This document shows positions 19,701 through 30,920 of a stretch of DNA of 64,000 nt, piece by piece (the stretch's first letter is position 1; each line of letters opens with the position of its first letter). The notes beneath the pieces are model-generated. The model made no database searches and was not told the DNA's origin. It saw only the letters and a list, made by a program, of their open reading frames with translations. The position numbers were made by a program, and so were the translations under genes. Origin of the DNA: Gracilariopsis chorda (taxonomy: Eukaryota > Rhodophyta > Florideophyceae > Gracilariales > Gracilariaceae); assembly GCA_003194525.1 (NCBI GenBank), contig NBIV01000057.1:124001-188000 (forward strand). Direction: 5' to 3'.

Positions 19701-22700
19701 AAGTTCTTCGGTCACTTCAAACTCCTTGTTTCGAAAAAACTTCAGGCGCCTTCCGTGCACCTCTTGCTTCGTCCCATCCAGTAGCGACTCTACAACGAAA
19801 ATGTACTCAGAACGACATTCCGCCACACGATAGGGCCCCATCCATTTGAGAGATGGCTTTCGGGTGCGTTCTCTCTGCAGTACACCACGTAAGACAAAGT
19901 CGCCTTCTGAGAAATTGACGGCACGAACACTGGTCTTTCTGTTGTGTGATTCTACAGCCTTTCTTCGTTTCTCAGTGGATCGTGCTGCCACGTCCTTGTG
20001 CATATCCGAGAAGGCCTGTAGAGTAGCGTCAATGTTATGTACTTGACGGAGGCGAATATTGTCCAGGGAGATAATGCGGCACTTCCCGTTTTCTTTGCGC
20101 GTAATTGCTGAAAGCGGAGTATCTTGCTTGTGCCCAGTGAATAATGTAAGAGGACAGCGATTACCGAGACGTTCAAGGATGGAGCTATTCAGCGCGGATT
20201 GTACCACCGGAAGGATGCTCGGCCAGCAGTTCTGCGGAAGCTGGTACTCAGAAAGTAAAGCTCGACATGCTCGTAGCAGCTCGCGACACACCACTTCGAC
20301 AGTGCCATTCGACCAGGGGCAATACGCTAGAGTGAAATGATGCGAAGACTTTGTTCTGTCCTTAAGATGACGTACAACTTTATTCTTGAAGTGGGAGCCT
20401 CTATCGGAAACCCATTGTTGCACGACTCCAAATGCTGCAAACCACCTGATCAATTCATCGGCGACCACTTCGGCTGTAGTCTCCGTTGTAGGCACGAGCC
20501 AAACGTAGCCACTGTGGTCGTCTTTGAGCATGAGGACATAAAGAAAGTCATTCTCTGCAGGGGACATGTAGCAAAAATCGAAATGCAGCAGTTCGTTCGG
20601 CTGATTAGCGTGAAGAGCATGTCCCAACGGGCGAGGAATAGTCTTGGCTGGTTCTGTGCAAAGGCAATGGAGACATGTCTTCACAAATGACTTAAGATCT
20701 TCATCCATTCCCTTCCAGAAGAAATAAGCCTTCGTGGTTGCTATGGTGACATTGGAGCTCCTATGCCCGCCAGGTCCAGTGTGTGCTGCGATCGCTACGC
20801 GCAGCTTGAGAAGTTTGCAGTGCGATGGGATCCACAGAATGTCCTTATCGCTTCGCATGACGCCTTCTGACTTCCTGAATCCCTTCGGCGGCACTTCCTT
20901 GCTCGATGACTGTGCCTGCTTGATGTCATTGAGATCAGGCCAGTCTAACTTGGGGTCTGTGCCAGGATTAATTGGTGCCACCATGAGAGCTTTAACACGT
21001 AGAACATTGACTGCCCTTACTGTTCGTTTTGGGTTGACAGCCCAGCGGGTGAGCATGTCGGCCCACACGTTGTGATCCCCGGGCAGGTGCTCTACGACAT
21101 ACCGAAACGCACTGAGTTTGATGGCCCAGCGCATCAATTTGCTTGCAGTCTGTCGAGCAATGCCTGGGTTTCTACCATAAGGATCGTACAGGTATACAAG
21201 GTTGGCGTGATCCGTGAAGATGTTCAGTTCATGTCCGGTTACCAAATAATCCAAACGGCACATGGACTCTACTATTGCAAACCCTTCCTTCTCCGGTACG
21301 GACCAGTTGACAGCTGATCCTGAAAAAGAACCAGAGAGGAAGCATAAGGGTTCATGGTGCTGCTCTTCAATGGGCTTGCGTCGCTCTTCGATTGGCACTT
21401 GAGTGAGAATAGCGGCCCAGTGTGAATAAGATCCGTCCGTAAAAAGGAACATCTGATGGTTCTTCTTAGGATGCGCAAGTTTGACGGCAGCGGTCAGTTG
21501 GCGTTTGATGTCAGCGAAAGCTGCATCGTGTTCAGCGCCCCATGAGTCGGTGACGGAGAGGTTGCGCAGGGCACGTTTGGTTCTCCTTCCAACCTGCGAG
21601 TAGCAGCATTCGAGTAATTGATGGAGAGGAGCGATGCGCTCAGAGTAAGATGGAATCGAATTTTGCATCCAGTTTGTGGCGCACACAAACTGCTGAAGCT
21701 CGCATGCCATAGTCGGCTTCTTCATCTGAACTAGGGCCTCGTAGTGACGTGGATGGTATTGTACTCCATCTGCGGAGATTATACGTCCACAAAATTGCAC
21801 TTGGCGCGCAAATAGAGTGGTCTTCTCCGCATGAATCTTCAGCCCGATATCTTCGCATACGAGGAAAAACGCTTCGAGATTGGATAACAGCTCTTGCTCA
21901 TTCTTGGCGTAGAACAAGAAATCATCAATCCACTGCAGCATCTTTTCTACTCGTCCCTGAAATTTGTCGGCCAGCACGGCCTGGAAGTGATTACCAGAGT
22001 CACTGCCGCCTTGTAGGAGACGTTTAGAGGAGTACACTCCAACTGGTGTCTGGATGGACATCATTTCCTGTGATTCTGCCGAAAGTGGTACTTGCCAATA
22101 GCCGTGAGCCAGGTCGATATTGGCAAAGCACGTGCTTCCGGTGACGTCCTGGAACTTCGATTCCAGGTCTGGCATGGCGGATTGTATTGGTACAGTACGC
22201 GCATTGGGGCCGCGGAGGTCAACCGTGATCCGTAGTTTGGTCGAACCGGGTTTTGCTACAGCGAGCGCAGGCGAAGCCCACCTAGCCGATGGGTTCTTGT
22301 AGATGGCTCCTACGGTCTCCAGTTCGCGAATCGTCTGCACGATGAAGTCTCTCTGCTGAGGCGCATAGCGTCTCTGTGGAGATCTGTAAGGGTTTGCGTT
22401 CTCAACAGGAGTGATCGTCAGGGGCGGAACGTCGACAGGTGGATCTGCGCCCAGTTTGACACGAAACACATCTCGATAGCGCTCAAGCATTGCTGTGATC
22501 TTCTTCATACCGTTGGACGATATGCCTTGACCGTCGGCAGAGGCGAGAATTTTCTCAAATGCCTTGTCAATAGACTGCTTGTCGTCCTTGCCAATACCAG
22601 CCGCAAGACATTCCGGCAAATCAATGGGGTCATCGTCAGCACTCATGTAGGACAAACCTTGATACTTGGCAGTGGCAAGCTTGACGCGCTCTTCGTCCAG

Positions 22701-23819
22701 TTCGTCCACATGCTTGTCATGTATCTCGTTCCTGACACGAACGAGATGTTCGTTAAGGTTAAATCCAATTGAGTTGAGAAAAGGGCGACCGAGAAGAATC
22801 TCGTCTATTGGCTGCTCGACCACGAAGAATTCCACACCACGTACCCTGACAGGGATGTTCGAGCCTGGGAGAAAGATGGTAACAGTGAGAGAAACGGAGC
22901 GAGAGGCGTGAACATTTGGGTCACCTTCCGTCTTGAAAGCACCAGCAAGTGGTAACGGCATTTCAAAGTTCTTCACCGGAAGATCGGGTACTGCACTGAG
23001 CAGCTTACTGTAGACCACCTCATCGATGGCGCTGAAGTCTGCCCCAGAGTCGCCTAATGATACATCGAAGATGGTATCTTCCAATGCGACTCGAAAACGA
23101 CCGGCATTTCCATCAAGCGCCATGGCCTTACCAGTGAACGATTCCTTGAGAGTTTTAGCTCTCTTCGCATCCTTCTTACCGTAATGCTGCTCAAACAATT
23201 CCTTCCTTCGTTCAGTTGATGTGTTCGGACAGTCCTTCAGGCGGTGCACGCCATTGCACTTGTCGTTAAGACATGGTTCAGACCATTCAGTGTCCTTACG
23301 TTTTCCTGAGCGTCGAAATTCTTTCCCAGATTCGTTGGAATTTTTGCTTGGCGCAGCTGTTCTCGTAGAGGAGTCATGCATGCGTGCTCGTTCACGCAGT
23401 TGCTTAGACTTATGTGGATTAACTCGAGACAGAGCGGTCTCCGTCAGAGAGATTTCCAACGCGATGTTGGCCACTTCGTCTTTGAACAGCTTGATATCAG
23501 CCAATTGACTCCTCGTCCAACTATGCCGCAGCATCTTAATCCTCTCTCGCAAAACGTCTGGTTGGAATTTGGTAACTAGGCCATCCAGAAACTTCTTAGC
23601 CATGTCACTGTCTTTGAGAACCTCTGACGCATTGTTCTGATCTAAGGCAGTGATCACTTGAATGATGAAGTTCGCCACACCACCTCCAGGGTCCTCCTTG
23701 TTTGGCTTGAACGTGATGCTGCGCAAGGAAGCTTCAATACGCTCAGAAAGGTCCTTTGGGGTCGACGTGGAGGCGTTGTCGAACCATTCTTTAACCATGT
23801 CCGAGGTGGCTTCCTCCAC
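19608..23819 (-). CDS. pol: G4 Gag-Pol polyprotein (1403 codons)
   Basis: One uninterrupted frame covers most of Gag and all of Pol except the chromodomain. In order: capsid-like helices (1-150); a zinc knuckle C-LNDK-C-NGV-H-RLKD-C (~183-197); protease with LGDSGADFSAID (~255-266); RT with FANIDLAHGYWQVPLS and catalytic WIDDFLFYAKN; RNase H with LFTDGSYSHWAAI and IFTDHANLVYLY; integrase with GPGGHRSSN, CLHCLC, HFDFCYM, WVSDRGSHFKN and WSNGTVE for the D-D-E core; and a GPY module WMGPYRVAE. All catalytic blocks look intact. The Met at 23819 is internal: the same frame continues upstream past a TGA to 24059. Confidence 0.93.
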   Translation of the reverse strand: MEEATSDMVKEWFDNASTSTPKDLSERIEASLRSITFKPNKEDPGGGVANFIIQVITALDQNNASEVLKDSDMAKKFLDGLVTKFQPDVLRERIKMLRHSWTRSQLADIKLFKDEVANIALEISLTETALSRVNPHKSKQLRERARMHDSSTRTAAPSKNSNESGKEFRRSGKRKDTEWSEPCLNDKCNGVHRLKDCPNTSTERRKELFEQHYGKKDAKRAKTLKESFTGKAMALDGNAGRFRVALEDTIFDVSLGDSGADFSAIDEVVYSKLLSAVPDLPVKNFEMPLPLAGAFKTEGDPNVHASRSVSLTVTIFLPGSNIPVRVRGVEFFVVEQPIDEILLGRPFLNSIGFNLNEHLVRVRNEIHDKHVDELDEERVKLATAKYQGLSYMSADDDPIDLPECLAAGIGKDDKQSIDKAFEKILASADGQGISSNGMKKITAMLERYRDVFRVKLGADPPVDVPPLTITPVENANPYRSPQRRYAPQQRDFIVQTIRELETVGAIYKNPSARWASPALAVAKPGSTKLRITVDLRGPNARTVPIQSAMPDLESKFQDVTGSTCFANIDLAHGYWQVPLSAESQEMMSIQTPVGVYSSKRLLQGGSDSGNHFQAVLADKFQGRVEKMLQWIDDFLFYAKNEQELLSNLEAFFLVCEDIGLKIHAEKTTLFARQVQFCGRIISADGVQYHPRHYEALVQMKKPTMACELQQFVCATNWMQNSIPSYSERIAPLHQLLECCYSQVGRRTKRALRNLSVTDSWGAEHDAAFADIKRQLTAAVKLAHPKKNHQMFLFTDGSYSHWAAILTQVPIEERRKPIEEQHHEPLCFLSGSFSGSAVNWSVPEKEGFAIVESMCRLDYLVTGHELNIFTDHANLVYLYDPYGRNPGIARQTASKLMRWAIKLSAFRYVVEHLPGDHNVWADMLTRWAVNPKRTVRAVNVLRVKALMVAPINPGTDPKLDWPDLNDIKQAQSSSKEVPPKGFRKSEGVMRSDKDILWIPSHCKLLKLRVAIAAHTGPGGHRSSNVTIATTKAYFFWKGMDEDLKSFVKTCLHCLCTEPAKTIPRPLGHALHANQPNELLHFDFCYMSPAENDFLYVLMLKDDHSGYVWLVPTTETTAEVVADELIRWFAAFGVVQQWVSDRGSHFKNKVVRHLKDRTKSSHHFTLAYCPWSNGTVEVVCRELLRACRALLSEYQLPQNCWPSILPVVQSALNSSILERLGNRCPLTLFTGHKQDTPLSAITRKENGKCRIISLDNIRLRQVHNIDATLQAFSDMHKDVAARSTEKRRKAVESHNRKTSVRAVNFSEGDFVLRGVLQRERTRKPSLKWMGPYRVAECRSEYIFVVESLLDGTKQEVHGRRLKFFRNKEFEVTEELRDYFPTNKGNFWWSIAFRTSEESKVPLSCW

Positions 23820-23840
23820 AGTAGATGCCTCTCCAATTTC

Positions 23841-24059
23841 TCATATGAGACAAAGAGCGTGCAGTGTGGACGACTCCATGCAGTCTTTGATAGATGCGAC
23901 AGAAAGTTTGGAGTTGTCATCACGGTCCTTGTTGACATCGTCCACTTTCGCCTTGTACGCGGCGTAAGCAGTCCCGAATTTGATCAAGGACGGTTGATCT
24001 AGTGCTTTCAGCACGGGCGGCTGTATGACAGACACCACGCCATAGTTCGAAGCTGCCAT
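23841..24059 (-). CDS. gag: G4 Gag N-terminus, ended by a TGA
   Basis: A 72-codon frame starting MAASNYGVVSVIQ, 62 bases inside the 5' LTR, in the same frame as the main polyprotein. It stops at TGA 23841-23843, after which the frame runs on without a break for seven codons to the Met at 23819 and beyond. This is the natural start of Gag. The TGA is either a recent nonsense change or a read-through site; with a single stop in a 1484-codon frame the sequence cannot decide. Confidence 0.8.
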   Translation of the reverse strand: MAASNYGVVSVIQPPVLKALDQPSLIKFGTAYAAYKAKVDDVNKDRDDNSKLSVASIKDCMESSTLHALCLI

Positions 24060-24120
24060 GACCAGGATGATCAGTGTGAACCAGTTGAAACACTCTTACT
24101 CTTTCAAAAACAAAGCGCTT

Positions 24121-24485
24121 TGATGTTGAGTGTTGGCTGGCGGCGTCTACGTTACGGCGTGCTGTCAGGAAGGGAAGGGAAGGGATAGGAGCTAGACAGA
24201 GAAAGAATGGGCACACCCACGCGGCTTTTTTTCCTCTCGTGGATACCTCCGAAGCGAGTCGGAGGTTTTTATAGGCGCCCCATGCCATCTCAGTTGTCTG
24301 CCGAGATGACAAGAATAGACTATTGCGCAATCTATCAGTACTATTAAGCTAGAGTAGTTACAGTACTGAATTGACGTGTGCAAGGTAATGACGTAAGAAA
24401 TTCAGACGCATTTGTCGCCTAATTATACTTGTGCATTTGCGCCCAAATCTTGTGCGACGCGACGGCCGCAGTAGATTACACAACA
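24121..24485 (-). repeat. G4 5' LTR
   Basis: The right-hand copy, upstream with respect to the minus-strand genes, so it should hold the promoter. TG...CA ends; nearly identical to 19056-19422. Confidence 0.95.
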
Positions 24486-24490
24486 ACATC
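24486..24490. repeat. Target site duplication of G4, right copy
   Basis: ACATC, identical to 19051-19055. Confidence 0.92.
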
Positions 24491-24559
24491 TCAAAGCAAT
24501 CTACAAATTCCTCCCACAGAATCAGTTTGAAACGCTGAGTCTATCGAGGTGCGTCAAGC

Positions 24560-26710
24560 ACACATATGATGAAAATCACACCGTCCACCTCCATAAACGC
24601 TCTGTTCACCTTCAAACTGCTTTATGAGCCGTCTGGAATATTTGGGCCCCCGACATTGCTCAGCATCTTTCGTCCACTACATCATTCACAACCTCCAAGA
24701 TCAGCTAAGCGGCAAATTAAAACACAGATATGGTTATTGGCTTCGGTTCGGAACCACGTTTGGCGCACAAACATTGCAATCCTTGCATATACGCCAGGTT
24801 TCGGCCCAGTTAGCGAACACTTCTTCGAACTTCTTTCATGCGTTTCTTCTCCATACTAGCTTTACCTCTCGCCTGGTGGTGCTTAAGTACTTTAACTCGA
24901 CGCTTTCCTCGTTCAGCAAGCTTTTTAATCCGTCTATCCTCTCTTTCTTTTTCACGGACTACACTAGCTGCCTCCACTTCCTCACCAAACTTTATTCTTC
25001 GAAACGCCTTCCTTGTTTTCTCTGCCAGTGTTTAACTTTCAACAAGACGTTTTTTCTTCTTCTGTGTGCTTTGTTTTTTGTAGTTATTCACTTTGCGCAA
25101 TCCATTCAGCCGGTGCGCCGGCATCATACAAGTATCGTTTACTTCCTTTCTGACCATTACGCTCTATCTTTCCATTGTATCCATTAAGTTTGTCCATTAA
25201 AATGCTATTAGCCGTCTGTTACTTCTTCAGAATGCTTTGGGTTTTTTTAATCCTTATTGAAAATCCTGCTATTGTCGTCAAATATGTTTATGAATTTGTT
25301 AAAGAGCTCTTGATCGCTGTAAATTTTCAGAAAAGATACAAGACGCGAAGCCACAGTTAAGTTCATGAGTTGCTCTTCTTCTACCTTAATGCGCTCATTG
25401 TTTTCTTCTTTGTACCTTTTGTACTTTTTAGCAAAGATGCGGGGGAATGGAAAGGTTTCCGTAACTTTGAAAGATGCCTGAATAGCTCCGGAGTGATTCT
25501 TTTTAAGGAGTGAACGGCACAAGCCAGATTGACGTTCACCTTCGTCGTATTCACGCATCCTTGGCAACAGAAGCCGTCCTTTACTTATCGAATAATGAGT
25601 TCCTAGAATCTCTTATTGATGATTGGATGACAGAAATGTAGGATTTGGGAAGTATTAGCAGCGTTACTTACAGGTTTCATACCGTTTGCAGAGCAGTACT
25701 TGATCCGTCCCGGGGGAGTGCGTGACTTATGTCCATCTAGGAATAGTAACAAGGCTGTCGTGTTGTCAAAAGCTTTTCATGCAGTGTGTTTAACTAGCTT
25801 GACAAACGCCTCAAGCACAGGTCATTCCATTGACTCATTTTACGTTACTGTCATACACCCATCAAGGGGAAACCACCCTTTCGTGGTGAATCGTTTGATT
25901 ACTTCCATGGGGAAAGCCAAGAAACGCCTTGTCACCGGTGCATGCCAGTTTGATTTTGTCTTTTCCCAGCAACAATGAAGAAAGGAGGGTTCACAACATT
26001 CGCAGCAAATGCATCAATTACGGCTTTTATGTGCTTCCTCGTACCATATGTAGACTTCACTCCGCGGCAACCTCCGTTTCTTCTGTCATTTGATGTGAAA
26101 TCCTTTTGTCATTTTCTTAGTGTGCAGTGGATAGAAGTTTCATCAAGTTTCCACACGCGGATTGCGTCAAACAATATTCCTTGGTGTTGCTTCTGACGCT
26201 CATCGAGTTTCGCGAAGGTTTCGATGTGAGAGAAACATTATGCAGCTAGTTAGCGTTTTCCTTATTCTCTATCTTATTGTACAAGACATCAAGATAATGT
26301 GCTCTGTACGTTTGAATGACTTCGGGGCTTGGAGTCCCGTTTTTTAATCCACGGAGCCCCTCAGCGGCAATGTGGCACATACCGTGCCTGAGTTGAGACT
26401 TATCGACTGAAAATCGTCTGGATACTGCCAGTGTTTGTCGTTTGTTGATCTTTGAGGCCTTTTCTCTACCGATTACGGAGAGACCGCCGACACAGATACT
26501 CGGGCTTGTCAATGGTTACAGCTCTTTTCTCATCTTTTGCGTAAATAAACCAGCGAAGTCTTTGAACGATGCTTCACGAGATTTCTTCCATACGGGCTGT
26601 GGGGCGAACCGTAATGCCTTTTTTTAGAAGCGCAGCCACTGTCTGACGATTCCTGGACTGTGTCGCGAGGCGTTCGGTTCGTGTCTTGTGGTCTGAAGCT
26701 TGTCACTGCA
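24560..26710 (-). pseudogene. pogo/Tigger-like (DDE_1) transposase remnant
   Basis: Pieces in several minus-strand frames follow the order of a DDE_1 transposase. An N-terminal helical region (IVRQWLRF, ~26640; a 26246-26512 segment) comes first. Then GDKAFLGFPHGSN near 25930 stands where these proteins have the first catalytic Asp. LLLFLDGHKSR near 25765-25725 matches the second-Asp block L-L-L-D-G-H-x-S. AIQASFKVTETFPFPRIF near 25475-25420 resembles the C-terminal G-F-x2-x-G-I-x-P-F block. A Lys/Glu-rich tail continues to about 24850. Heavy decay; the family assignment rests mostly on the LDGHKS block. Confidence 0.55.
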
Positions 26711-27949
26711 TAGAAGGCTGCATTAATACTTCACGTTCTCAAGATAAAAGCTGTAGAGCTTTCGCTGTTGGTGTGGGCAAACAAACAATGGGAGTCTGTG
26801 CTTAGTTTGCGGATACGGAAAGAAACATTTCTGTGGTGTATTGTTGGGACGACGGTGCAATACTCCCACTATACATGAGAAAGCGAAATGGCATGCGTGG
26901 AAGAACTGGTGGGATTCAAAGAGCCGGCAAAAGCAGGCACATTTTTAGGAAGGGGAGACATGGCGGGAATTGCGAAACTACAAGGGGTAGCTGGAAGTTC
27001 AGGAGACTGTTTAAGCTGTTTTGTTTTTCTCAAGCATGGCGGAAACCATCTCAAATTTTCCCTTGTACAATATGAAGGCTTTGGGAAGGGTACTTGGAAT
27101 CACATGATGACCTCAACATCAATTAAAGCCACCACCGCCGAACTATATAAATATTGCTTTTGAGGTATGTGGAGCAAAGCGGTAGCTATAGCAAGCGCAG
27201 CGGAAGGATAAGGCAGGCGGATACCGAGCTGCGCTAGGGTGCGAAAAGAAAGGGATCGGGAACAAAGTCCCTGCCAAACCTTTTACCTCTCTGAAAATGA
27301 TGTCCGAAGACCGGTCCGGCAGTTCTACTCTATTGTCGTGCGAGATGTGTGAGATCAGTAGCCGGAAGCGTGGGCAAATCCGAGCAAGCAGCGCATGGTG
27401 CAAGCGGCCATGTTGCACATTTCGCATCAGATGCCCGACTATATATTTACATTTTAGCGAAGACCACCGAATGTGAGGAGCATATCAAACATTACCCCTT
27501 CCATGTGAATTTACTCAACATAGCCACCACGTAGAACGTAGTTACAGTTCAACGGTTCCAACTGGAGGAAGTAAATAGATGATCTCGCTGATCTGCCCTC
27601 CCCAAAATGACAGAGAGAACAGACAGTGAAAATGACAAGAGCTGCGTGGTAGCATGGCCTGCGGTTATCGATAACACCATGGGCGCATAGGACGTATTGT
27701 TAGTACTGCCCACTGGCGCCGATGTGGGCAATGGCAGTGGACGGGTTTTAACTGGTTTTGAATGTACTCTTGACACCCATGAGACACAAACGTCGAGACC
27801 ACCTACTCTCTCACTCCATCAACTACTTTTCATAGCATTTGCACCTTCGCTGCGCTCCGTGCCGGAATTTTGTGGGCTCTATACCACGCCCACCTACCTC
27901 CTTATAGGGCTTCTTGGCTCTCTTCTCTCCCTCTGGCGTCCAGTTACCA
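26711..27949. other. Region without a recognised gene
   Basis: About 1.2 kb with short ORFs in all frames and no family I recognise. A plus ORF at 26888-27163 has no known domain. No LTR or inverted repeat was seen. Confidence 0.45.
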
Positions 27950-28570
27950 CTACTTGTACCACACAATACTCTTCTGCGCAAACTCCCCCACCCATCACAC
28001 CCTACTTCTACGCCAGCGCCCGCTCCCCCGCACCTAACTTGGTGATCTCTGCCACTCTCCCCCCTCCCTCTTCGTTTTTCTCGGTTATCACACCGCCCCA
28101 CCTCCACGCACTACTTGGTCGCCGCGGCGCCCCCACTCCCCCGTGCATATTAATTCGTTGTCGCGCCAACCTACTTGCGTACCTTGCTTGGTTGTTGCCG
28201 CCACCGCCCCCCCGCGCACACTACTTGGGTGTCGGGCTGCCCCCCCCACCCCCGTTACCGGCGCATATTCCTTGGCTGTCGCCCCGCTACCAACCCCCAC
28301 CCACTTTACTTGGCTGTCGCGCCGCCCTCTCCACGCACACTTCTTCGTTGTCATGCAGCTTTATTCTGGGCATCTTGCTTGGTTTTCTGCGCCGCTCCCC
28401 CGCTCGCGCACTTTGCTTTGTTGTTTGCTGCACCGCTGCTCCCCTGCGCTTCGTACTAGGCTGTTTATGTCTGAAATTTCTGCTTCTTGATTGGTTTTCT
28501 GGGCTGCCCCCCCCCACTGTAGCGTCCTTGGCTGTCTGTGCCGGATCCATCCCACCTCCTCCATGTCTAG
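27950..28570. repeat. C-rich degenerate tandem repeat
   Basis: About 600 bases, pyrimidine-rich on plus, made of irregular units of roughly 40-60 bases with a recurring core like CTTGGCTGTCGCGCCGCC and runs of C. The bias opens long frames on both strands (a 294-codon Pro/Leu/Cys-rich frame at 27697-28581), which I regard as a by-product of composition, not a gene. Confidence 0.6.
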
Positions 28571-29479
28571 CGTTGCGTTAGAGCGTGCGCACTAGAAAAT
28601 TCTTGAAATCCATCGTCTCGTTGAACAACCCTTGCCCCTGGCTTGTGGTCTAGAACGATCAACTGAAGCTTCTAGTGGTGACCCCTCGCATTTACTGCAC
28701 GCTCGGCATAACCGCCCTTAGCCTGAAACCACGAGTGCAGACTGTGAATTGGAAATTATAAAGTCCTGAATAAGCACTCACGTTTTTATAACCCCTCAAA
28801 GGAAGTTTTATATAAGAAGAGCTAATTTTTAAGTCCTGAACAAAGCTTCAGTCGCTATTAACTCTTTATGGGACTTAGCACTTGCCTAAGCTAAGGTTCA
28901 CAAGCCGGTTACAAGTTGGGAATCGACTGGGACTTGAACAAAGCCGGCAGGTAGCGTACGTGCCGTAATACTGGCTCAGCTATGGTAAGTATAATTACTC
29001 GTACTGGAAAACGGTGTCTCGTCATTCGAACTGGACCGTAGTGAGGACAACGTGGCCTTATAGAGTACGATCGCCGCTCGAGTAGCCGTAACAAATGACA
29101 GCCGGCCAACTGGTGAACACATATCCTGCTGTTAGTAACCATTCCTGGACATTCCATAAGTTACACGCACCCTCGTTATGAATTGCGCAAAACTTGGACA
29201 GAACGCTGAAATCGCATTTCATGAAGAGAGTCTCACCTGAAGCCATAGTTCTGAACTTTATGGAACCATAGGTAGCTCCTTCTGCCAGCGGACTTGGATT
29301 TGTAAAAGTAGTAGAAGGATTCCTCGACCGGTAGGGGACCGGTGAAGAATCCTATCCGCCAGTCTCACATTGTCTCGCGTTTAGTAAAACTCCGCTATAA
29401 AATCTGATACCTACAACGGAAATGAACATATACGCCGCCTAAAAGGGTGCTTTGATTACTAATCTTGGCCCATGTACAT
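28571..29479. other. Region before copia C2 without a recognised gene
   Basis: It should contain the C2 leader and 5' LTR, but no second copy was found after C2, so neither limit can be set. A small inverted repeat CCGGTAGGGGACCGG occurs near 29329. No ORF is recognised. Confidence 0.45.
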
Positions 29480-30330
29480 TAGGGATCTCATGCACTACCT
29501 AAAATCAATATTTGTGTTAACGGAACCTCGTTCAGCACAGTGTTCCGCTGCAGTGCGAAAGAAATGAGACGATGCCGATCGCAAGGCAAAATCGGCGATC
29601 CTCCAAAACCCTGGAATGCAACCGATCGTTGCAGTTTCAGAAATACTCGAACAAGAATACTGCTCAGCTTTGGAGGTATGAAATAAACTAGAGTCCACGT
29701 ATGAAAAGGAGAACATACAGTCCAAGCCGAACTCCCGCCAAAAAGCTAAGCACCTTGTCACTCAAGGATGTCCACGATACATAGAGACATTTGCAACAGC
29801 TAGAGACAACCTACTTAAAACTCGCTACAATAAGTGAAACAGGCACGGACAACGAGGGAACCACGACTCTGCATCGCACATTGCTGGACTCATTATTGAC
29901 AATCAAACTGTTGGCTGACGCAACCAATATGAATTACGATCAAGTCCTTTGGCCTGTGCAGTCTGAAATGGAGAGACGTACTCCCTGGGCTTCTACATCT
30001 TCAAGGAAGACTACAGAGACCAAGATAGATGGCAGTCACCCTTACTCTGCCACGAAGAATTCTACAAAACGACGCAAGCAGCGTGCAAAAGAGAACAAGG
30101 AGGGAGTATTATGTTGCAACTGTGGACAAAATGGTCACATCAGGTCCGAATGTTGGCGCAAGGAGAACTATAACCAACCAAAACCGAAAAATAAAAGCTA
30201 CGATACTAAACATAACAAAATGAAAGGATGTAACAACAATCGAGCTAGCGACTCTAACAATTTTACCGACACTGAAACGCTAACCGCAACCATGGCAACA
30301 GAAACAGGAACCACAACCGCGGATTCATAG
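29480..30330 (+). pseudogene. gag: C2 Gag with zinc knuckle
   Basis: The first part (29480-29790) is broken over frames: SAILQNPGMQPIVAVSEIL and KLESTYEKENIQ resemble copia Gag. A 179-codon frame (29791-30330) follows, with a helical segment (TLLDSLLTIKLLADATNMNY) and a canonical CCHC knuckle C-CNCGQNGHIRSEC at 30112-30156 (Cys-x2-Cys-x4-His-x4-Cys). It is Asn/Thr-rich after the knuckle and stops at 30330. Role: packaging of element RNA. The Met at 29791 is internal. Confidence 0.78.
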
Positions 30331-30596
30331 CATTAGCTATTTCCACTCTCCATCAGGACGACATGACTCAAAAATGGCTAAACTCTGGGGCTAGTATTGT
30401 TTTCATAAAAGGCAAATCGATGTTCTGGGAATACTACCAAACACCTCTGCATACAGTAAAACCTTGCAATCATCAGTCAGAGCTCGTGGGTTGTGGAAAA
30501 GTAAAGGTACCATTTGGAAACGGACTTATGTTACTGGCCAAACATACCCCAACATTCAACTTTAACTTGGTATCCTTATCCCTCCTGGAGACTTAA
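30331..30596 (+). CDS. C2 aspartic protease, altered active site
   Basis: A frame including 30363-30596. The active site reads KWLNSGASIVF, Asn replacing the catalytic Asp of D-S-G. The flap and closing blocks are kept: VGCGKVKVPFGNGLMLL and FNFNLVSLSLLE. C1 has the same blocks. It should be inactive. Confidence 0.72.
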
Positions 30597-30920
30597 GTCG
30601 AGGTGTAACCCTCAAACAGCTTCATAATTAGAGACCGCACAATCGGAGAAGTCATACAACACTCCATTCCGGGGGACAGACTCTATACCCTACCGAGCCC
30701 AGTATTGCCACCATAGGTACAAGCCGCAGCAGACGCACCAGGCAAGAGAGCCAAGGATTGGAACGAGAAACTTTGACAATCTGGCAGAGATAAACTCTTG
30801 ACATGCGTTGATTTGTGTCAAGACGTACTCGAACTCTCTCCAGGCGAACTTAACAATGTCATATGCAGTCTGTGAATTGATCCCGGTTTAAAGCGTGCTC
30901 CACTTCGACAATCACACTCC
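30597..30920 (+). pseudogene. C2 integrase, part 1 (pre-integrase and zinc region)
   Basis: DWNEKLWQ-like and LLTCVDLCQDVLELSPGE segments, then DPGLKRAPLRQ up to the insertion point. These line up with C1 11300-11470. One TGA lies in this stretch (~30873). The coding resumes at 31575 after S1. Confidence 0.65.

Larger units (their letters stand above)
19056..24485 (-). mobile_element. Complete Ty3/gypsy element G4 (5.43 kb)
   Basis: Two direct LTRs (367 and 365 bp) with TG...CA ends, flanked by ACATC on both sides, enclose one long minus-strand gag-pol frame. By eye the LTRs differ at about nine bases plus one 2-base length change, so this is the youngest-looking insertion in the window. The internal frame has one in-frame TGA (23841-23843) and one frameshift before the chromodomain (~19690). 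Its short leader, single polyprotein and integrase motif SNGTVE recall elements known from oomycetes and algae. Confidence 0.95.

Noticed and set aside
20337-20690. Plus frames inside G4 (for example 117 codons)
   Set aside because: Antisense shadows of the intact 1403-codon polyprotein.
27697-28581. 294-codon plus frame, Pro/Leu/Cys-rich
   Set aside because: It lies in a C-rich tandem repeat; long frames exist on both strands there, and no domain or start context supports coding.
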